Both the position numbers and the translations under genes were made by a program. From the NCBI GenBank assembly GCA_964354625.1, contig CAYHAK010000065.1:1-7363 (forward strand): a DNA stretch of 7,363 nt, given 5' to 3'. Shown piece after piece: positions 5,636-7,363 of this stretch (position 1 is its first letter; every line of letters begins with the position of its first letter). The stretch is from DATKKK01 sp964354625 (GTDB lineage: Archaea; Thermoproteota; Bathyarchaeia; Bathyarchaeales; Bathycorpusculaceae). A model generated the notes under the pieces. That model saw nothing but the letters and a program-made list of their open reading frames with translations. It was not told the DNA's origin and did no database searches.

Positions 5636-6064
5636 ATGATTAGAGTGAATGTTTCCATCACAAATGTCACCGCCAAGCGTTTTTGGGACGTGAAGAAGCC
5701 TATTCCGCCTATTCAGATTAACACTAATCTTAACTTGGTTGGCGTTGAGAAGGCTGCGGACAATTCGCTCGAAGTCCCTTTCGTTCTGACGATCAATTAT
5801 AACCCTTCGATTGCGCTGATGAGCCTAGAAGGAAGGGCGTACGTGGTTGGTGAGAAGGGAGAGCTAGAACAGATTTACAGGGAGTACGAGGAGAAGAAAC
5901 CTCCACCGCCGATGATACTGCAGTCAATATCAAACGTTGTCTTCTTAGAATCTGTGATGATGTCAAGAACGTTGAACGTTCCTCCTCCTATTCCGTTGCC
6001 GCAGATAGGGCAACCTCAGCAGCAGCCGGCCAAGAAATCTTCTGAGAAGGATTACAGCGCTTAA
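5636..6064 (+). CDS. Protein of unknown function; possible SecB-like fold
   Basis: I do not recognise this 142-residue protein as a named family. It has no signal peptide, membrane segment or cysteines. Alternating hydrophobic stretches suggest beta strands at about residues 2-10, 25-36, 45-55 (SLEVPFVLTIN) and 60-71. A charged segment (73-88), four prolines (89-92), a probable helix (93-110, ILQSISNVVFLESVMMSR) and a conserved-looking LNVPPPIPLPQIG (113-125) follow. The C-terminus is a polar Gln/Pro/Lys tail. This order (strands, then a helix ending in a basic residue, then a Pro/Leu-rich end) resembles bacterial SecB chaperones and their archaeal homologue MJ0357, but that is pattern-matching by eye. 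The gene has its own promoter-like element and converges on S19 with a 19-nt gap. Real coding is supported by the start signals and the composition. Confidence 0.75.
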   Translation: MIRVNVSITNVTAKRFWDVKKPIPPIQINTNLNLVGVEKAADNSLEVPFVLTINYNPSIALMSLEGRAYVVGEKGELEQIYREYEEKKPPPPMILQSISNVVFLESVMMSRTLNVPPPIPLPQIGQPQQQPAKKSSEKDYSA

Positions 6065-6083
6065 GAAAACAGGTAAGGCAGTA
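6065..6083. other. Convergent junction, no visible terminator
   Basis: Only 19 nt separate the stop codons of two converging genes. There is no T-run of five or more on either strand and no hairpin, so transcripts from the two sides may overlap. Confidence 0.5.
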
Positions 6084-6479
6084 TCACTTTAGCGGGACAT
6101 ACATCGATGACCGAGAGGCGCCGATGCCTGGCGTTCCGTGTCTTACTGGCTTGTTTGTGATTGCGAATTCGCCTAGGCTGTGGCCAATCATCTCAGGCTT
6201 CACCGGGACTTCGACGAATTCTTTGCCGTTGTGAACTTGGATTTTGACGCCGACCATTTCAGGCAGTATGACCATGTTCCGCACGTGGGTTTTGACTTTC
6301 GCGTCTCCGCCTTCTTTGAGGGACTCTCTTATTTTCTCCAGCAGTATTCTCTGCTCTGGCTTCAAGCCTCTGTGAAGTGTCCTTCTCTGTCTTGACGGAA
6401 GTATCGTGATGAACTCGTCCATGGACATGCCTTGTAACTGACTGAGCGTGAATCCTCGGTATGCGAAGTCTTTCGGCAT
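6084..6479 (-). CDS. rpsS: Small-subunit ribosomal protein S19 (uS19)
   Basis: This 131-residue protein of the 30S head contacts the A-site finger and binds with S13. Archaeal features are the N-terminal FAYRGFTLSQLQGMSMDEF (residues 5-23) and the basic LPSRQRRTLHRG (27-38). The universal S19 core lies near the C-terminus: RNMVILPEMVGVKIQVHNGKEF, then PEMIGHSLGEFAITNKPVRHG. Length is typical for archaea. It lies 30 nt downstream of L2 and is presumably co-transcribed with it; a purine-rich AGGTTGAAGAG precedes the ATG. In the standard archaeal order L22 and S3 should follow, but a convergent unrelated gene follows instead. Confidence 0.97.
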   Translation of the reverse strand: MPKDFAYRGFTLSQLQGMSMDEFITILPSRQRRTLHRGLKPEQRILLEKIRESLKEGGDAKVKTHVRNMVILPEMVGVKIQVHNGKEFVEVPVKPEMIGHSLGEFAITNKPVRHGTPGIGASRSSMYVPLK

Positions 6480-6509
6480 TTCTCTTCAACCTACTCGCAA
6501 CTTTAGGTG

Positions 6510-7274
6510 CTATAAACCTTCTGCTATAGCAGCAGAGCGTGCAGTCTTCTTCTTCCGGCCTGCACCTCTGGCGGCGATCAAACCGACTTTTTGTCCTGGT
6601 GGCGCGCCGTGTGAAACCGTTGTGCCTCTTCGTGCGCTTCGCTTGCTGCTTCCGTATGGGTGTACTGCAGGAATCATGGCTCTTCCTCTGGTTCTTGGGT
6701 ATTTGTGGCCTTTGGCTTTCATCCAGTGGTATTGTCCGCCTGCTTTCAGGAAAGGCTTTTCTGTTCGTCCGGCTGCGGAGACTATGCCGACTGTTGCCTT
6801 ACAGAGGTCGTCTATGTACTTTGTTTTTCCCGATGGGAGTTTTATCATGGTTCCCTGAGAGGTGTGGCCGACTACTGTAGTGTATGTTCCTGAGGATTTG
6901 GCGAGTTTGCCTCCATCTCCAGGGCGGAGTTCAATGTTGCATATCATGGTGCCTTCGGGGATTCTGCCTAGGGGGAGTATGTTACCTACTTCAACGGAGG
7001 ATCTGCCGCCGAGCTGGATCTGCTGGCCCACATGGATACCTTCTGGAACCACGGTGTAGCAGGTTGCCCCGTTTTCGAATCGTATCAGTGCTAGGGGTGA
7101 TCCTCGTCCGGGGTCGTGGACTAGGTCTTGTATGAAGCCGTTGAGTGTGGCTTCAAGATAGTCTTTTGGCGTGAGTGAAAGTGGATATCTGGCGGGTGCT
7201 ACTCTTTTGTTGGTTGAAGCTCTCCACGTGGATGCGCCTCGTCCTCGTCTTTGAACACGAATTCTCTTTCCCAT
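6510..7274 (-). CDS. rplB: Large-subunit ribosomal protein L2 (uL2)
   Basis: This 254-residue 50S protein is needed for subunit joining and supports the peptidyl-transferase centre. It begins with the archaeal MGKRIRVQRRGRG. The middle has NILPLGRIPEGTMICNIELRPGDGGKLAKSSGTY, a hallmark of L2, and the end has PPGQKVGLIAAR. The conserved C-terminal histidine loop is altered: the usual N-x-V-D-H-P-x-G-G-G reads I201-P-A-V-H205-P-Y-G-S-S here, keeping the histidine but losing the aspartate and two glycines. Codon 7275-7277 upstream is TTG; the ATG at 7274 is chosen because it gives the family N-terminus and has GAGG about 9 nt before it. The gene lies 20 nt after L23. Confidence 0.96.
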   Translation of the reverse strand: MGKRIRVQRRGRGASTWRASTNKRVAPARYPLSLTPKDYLEATLNGFIQDLVHDPGRGSPLALIRFENGATCYTVVPEGIHVGQQIQLGGRSSVEVGNILPLGRIPEGTMICNIELRPGDGGKLAKSSGTYTTVVGHTSQGTMIKLPSGKTKYIDDLCKATVGIVSAAGRTEKPFLKAGGQYHWMKAKGHKYPRTRGRAMIPAVHPYGSSKRSARRGTTVSHGAPPGQKVGLIAARGAGRKKKTARSAAIAEGL

Positions 7275-7294
7275 CAATCATTCCTCGCATCAGT

Positions 7295-7363
7295 TTAGAG
7301 TATTCCAAGTTTGATTGCGACGTCAGCTGCCTTGAATTCGGGTTGGAGCTGTACGAAGGCTTT
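7295..7363 (-). CDS. rplW: Large-subunit ribosomal protein L23 (uL23), C-terminal fragment
   Basis: The window edge cuts this gene; only its last 22 codons and the TAA stop (7295-7297) are present. They read KAFVQLQPEFKAADVAIKLGIL, in two parts: KAFVQLQPEF then KAADVAIKLGIL. The ending A-x-D-V-A-x-K-L-G-I is the standard archaeal L23 C-terminus. L23 sits at the peptide exit tunnel and docks SRP and other nascent-chain factors. Its place just before L2 is the usual S10-operon order, so L4 and L3 are expected just outside the window. Confidence 0.9.
   Translation of the reverse strand, partial: KAFVQLQPEFKAADVAIKLGIL

Noticed and set aside
5954..6045. Possible C/D-box guide RNA: GTGATGA at 5954-5960 and CTGA at 6042-6045
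   Set aside because: The boxes are about 90 nt apart, longer than typical archaeal guides, no convincing internal C'/D' pair was found, and the segment lies inside a coding region.
6521..6532. 12-base palindrome CTGCTATAGCAG near the end of L2 as a regulatory site
   Set aside because: It lies within the coding sequence for the L2 C-terminus, and a single palindrome of this length is plausible by chance in a window this size.
6448..6858. Plus-strand open frames antisense to L2
   Set aside because: L2 on the minus strand is unmistakable, and the plus-strand proteins are Arg/Cys/Leu-rich with no recognisable features.
1..7363. CRISPR arrays, transposon ends, tRNA or rRNA genes
   Set aside because: No regularly spaced repeats, transposase motifs, terminal inverted repeats or tRNA-like cloverleaf sequences were seen in the short spacers.

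Overview
This window is archaeal chromosomal DNA. The evidence is the gene set (aIF2-gamma, RNA polymerase subunit Rpo7/RpoE', Spt4, ribosomal proteins S6e, S24e, S27ae, and archaeal-type S19p, L2p and L23p), the very tight gene packing, and AT-rich TATA-like elements in place of bacterial promoters. The style of the proteins and of the gene cluster suggests a TACK-type lineage, possibly Bathyarchaeia. That placement is an impression from the sequence only; a tree of the concatenated ribosomal proteins would be needed to fix it.

Layout. Positions 29-1249 (minus) encode a 12-helix MFS transporter, divergent from the main cluster. Positions 1361-5590 (plus) hold a conserved archaeal information-processing cluster: S6e, aIF2-gamma, a PIN-domain nuclease of the Fcf1/Utp24 type, Rpo7/RpoE', Spt4 (RpoE''), GTP-dependent dephospho-CoA kinase (DUF359), S24e and S27ae. 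Most junctions are 0-4 nt, or a 1-nt overlap. Positions 5636-6064 (plus) hold a small protein of unknown function with its own TATA-like element and a good Shine-Dalgarno sequence; its fold pattern weakly resembles SecB. Converging on it from the right, on the minus strand, is the part of an S10-type ribosomal operon consisting of L23 (only its last 22 codons are inside the window), L2 and S19.

How the genes work together. The plus-strand cluster joins translation initiation (aIF2-gamma delivers initiator tRNA), the small ribosomal subunit (S6e, S24e, S27ae), probable rRNA maturation (PIN nuclease) and transcription (Rpo7 of the RNA polymerase stalk; Spt4, partner of Spt5). One CoA-biosynthesis enzyme travels with it, as it does in many archaea.

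Most of this is well-known housekeeping content and I do not see an obvious new defence or mobile system. The points most worth a second look are: the apparent CTG start (or a one-base frameshift) of Rpo7; the SecB-like unknown protein; the run of Lys/Glu/Pro/Ala-rich tails on four proteins, including an S27ae whose N-terminal extension sits where eukaryotes carry ubiquitin; an altered signature in L2; and the S10-type operon ending after S19.
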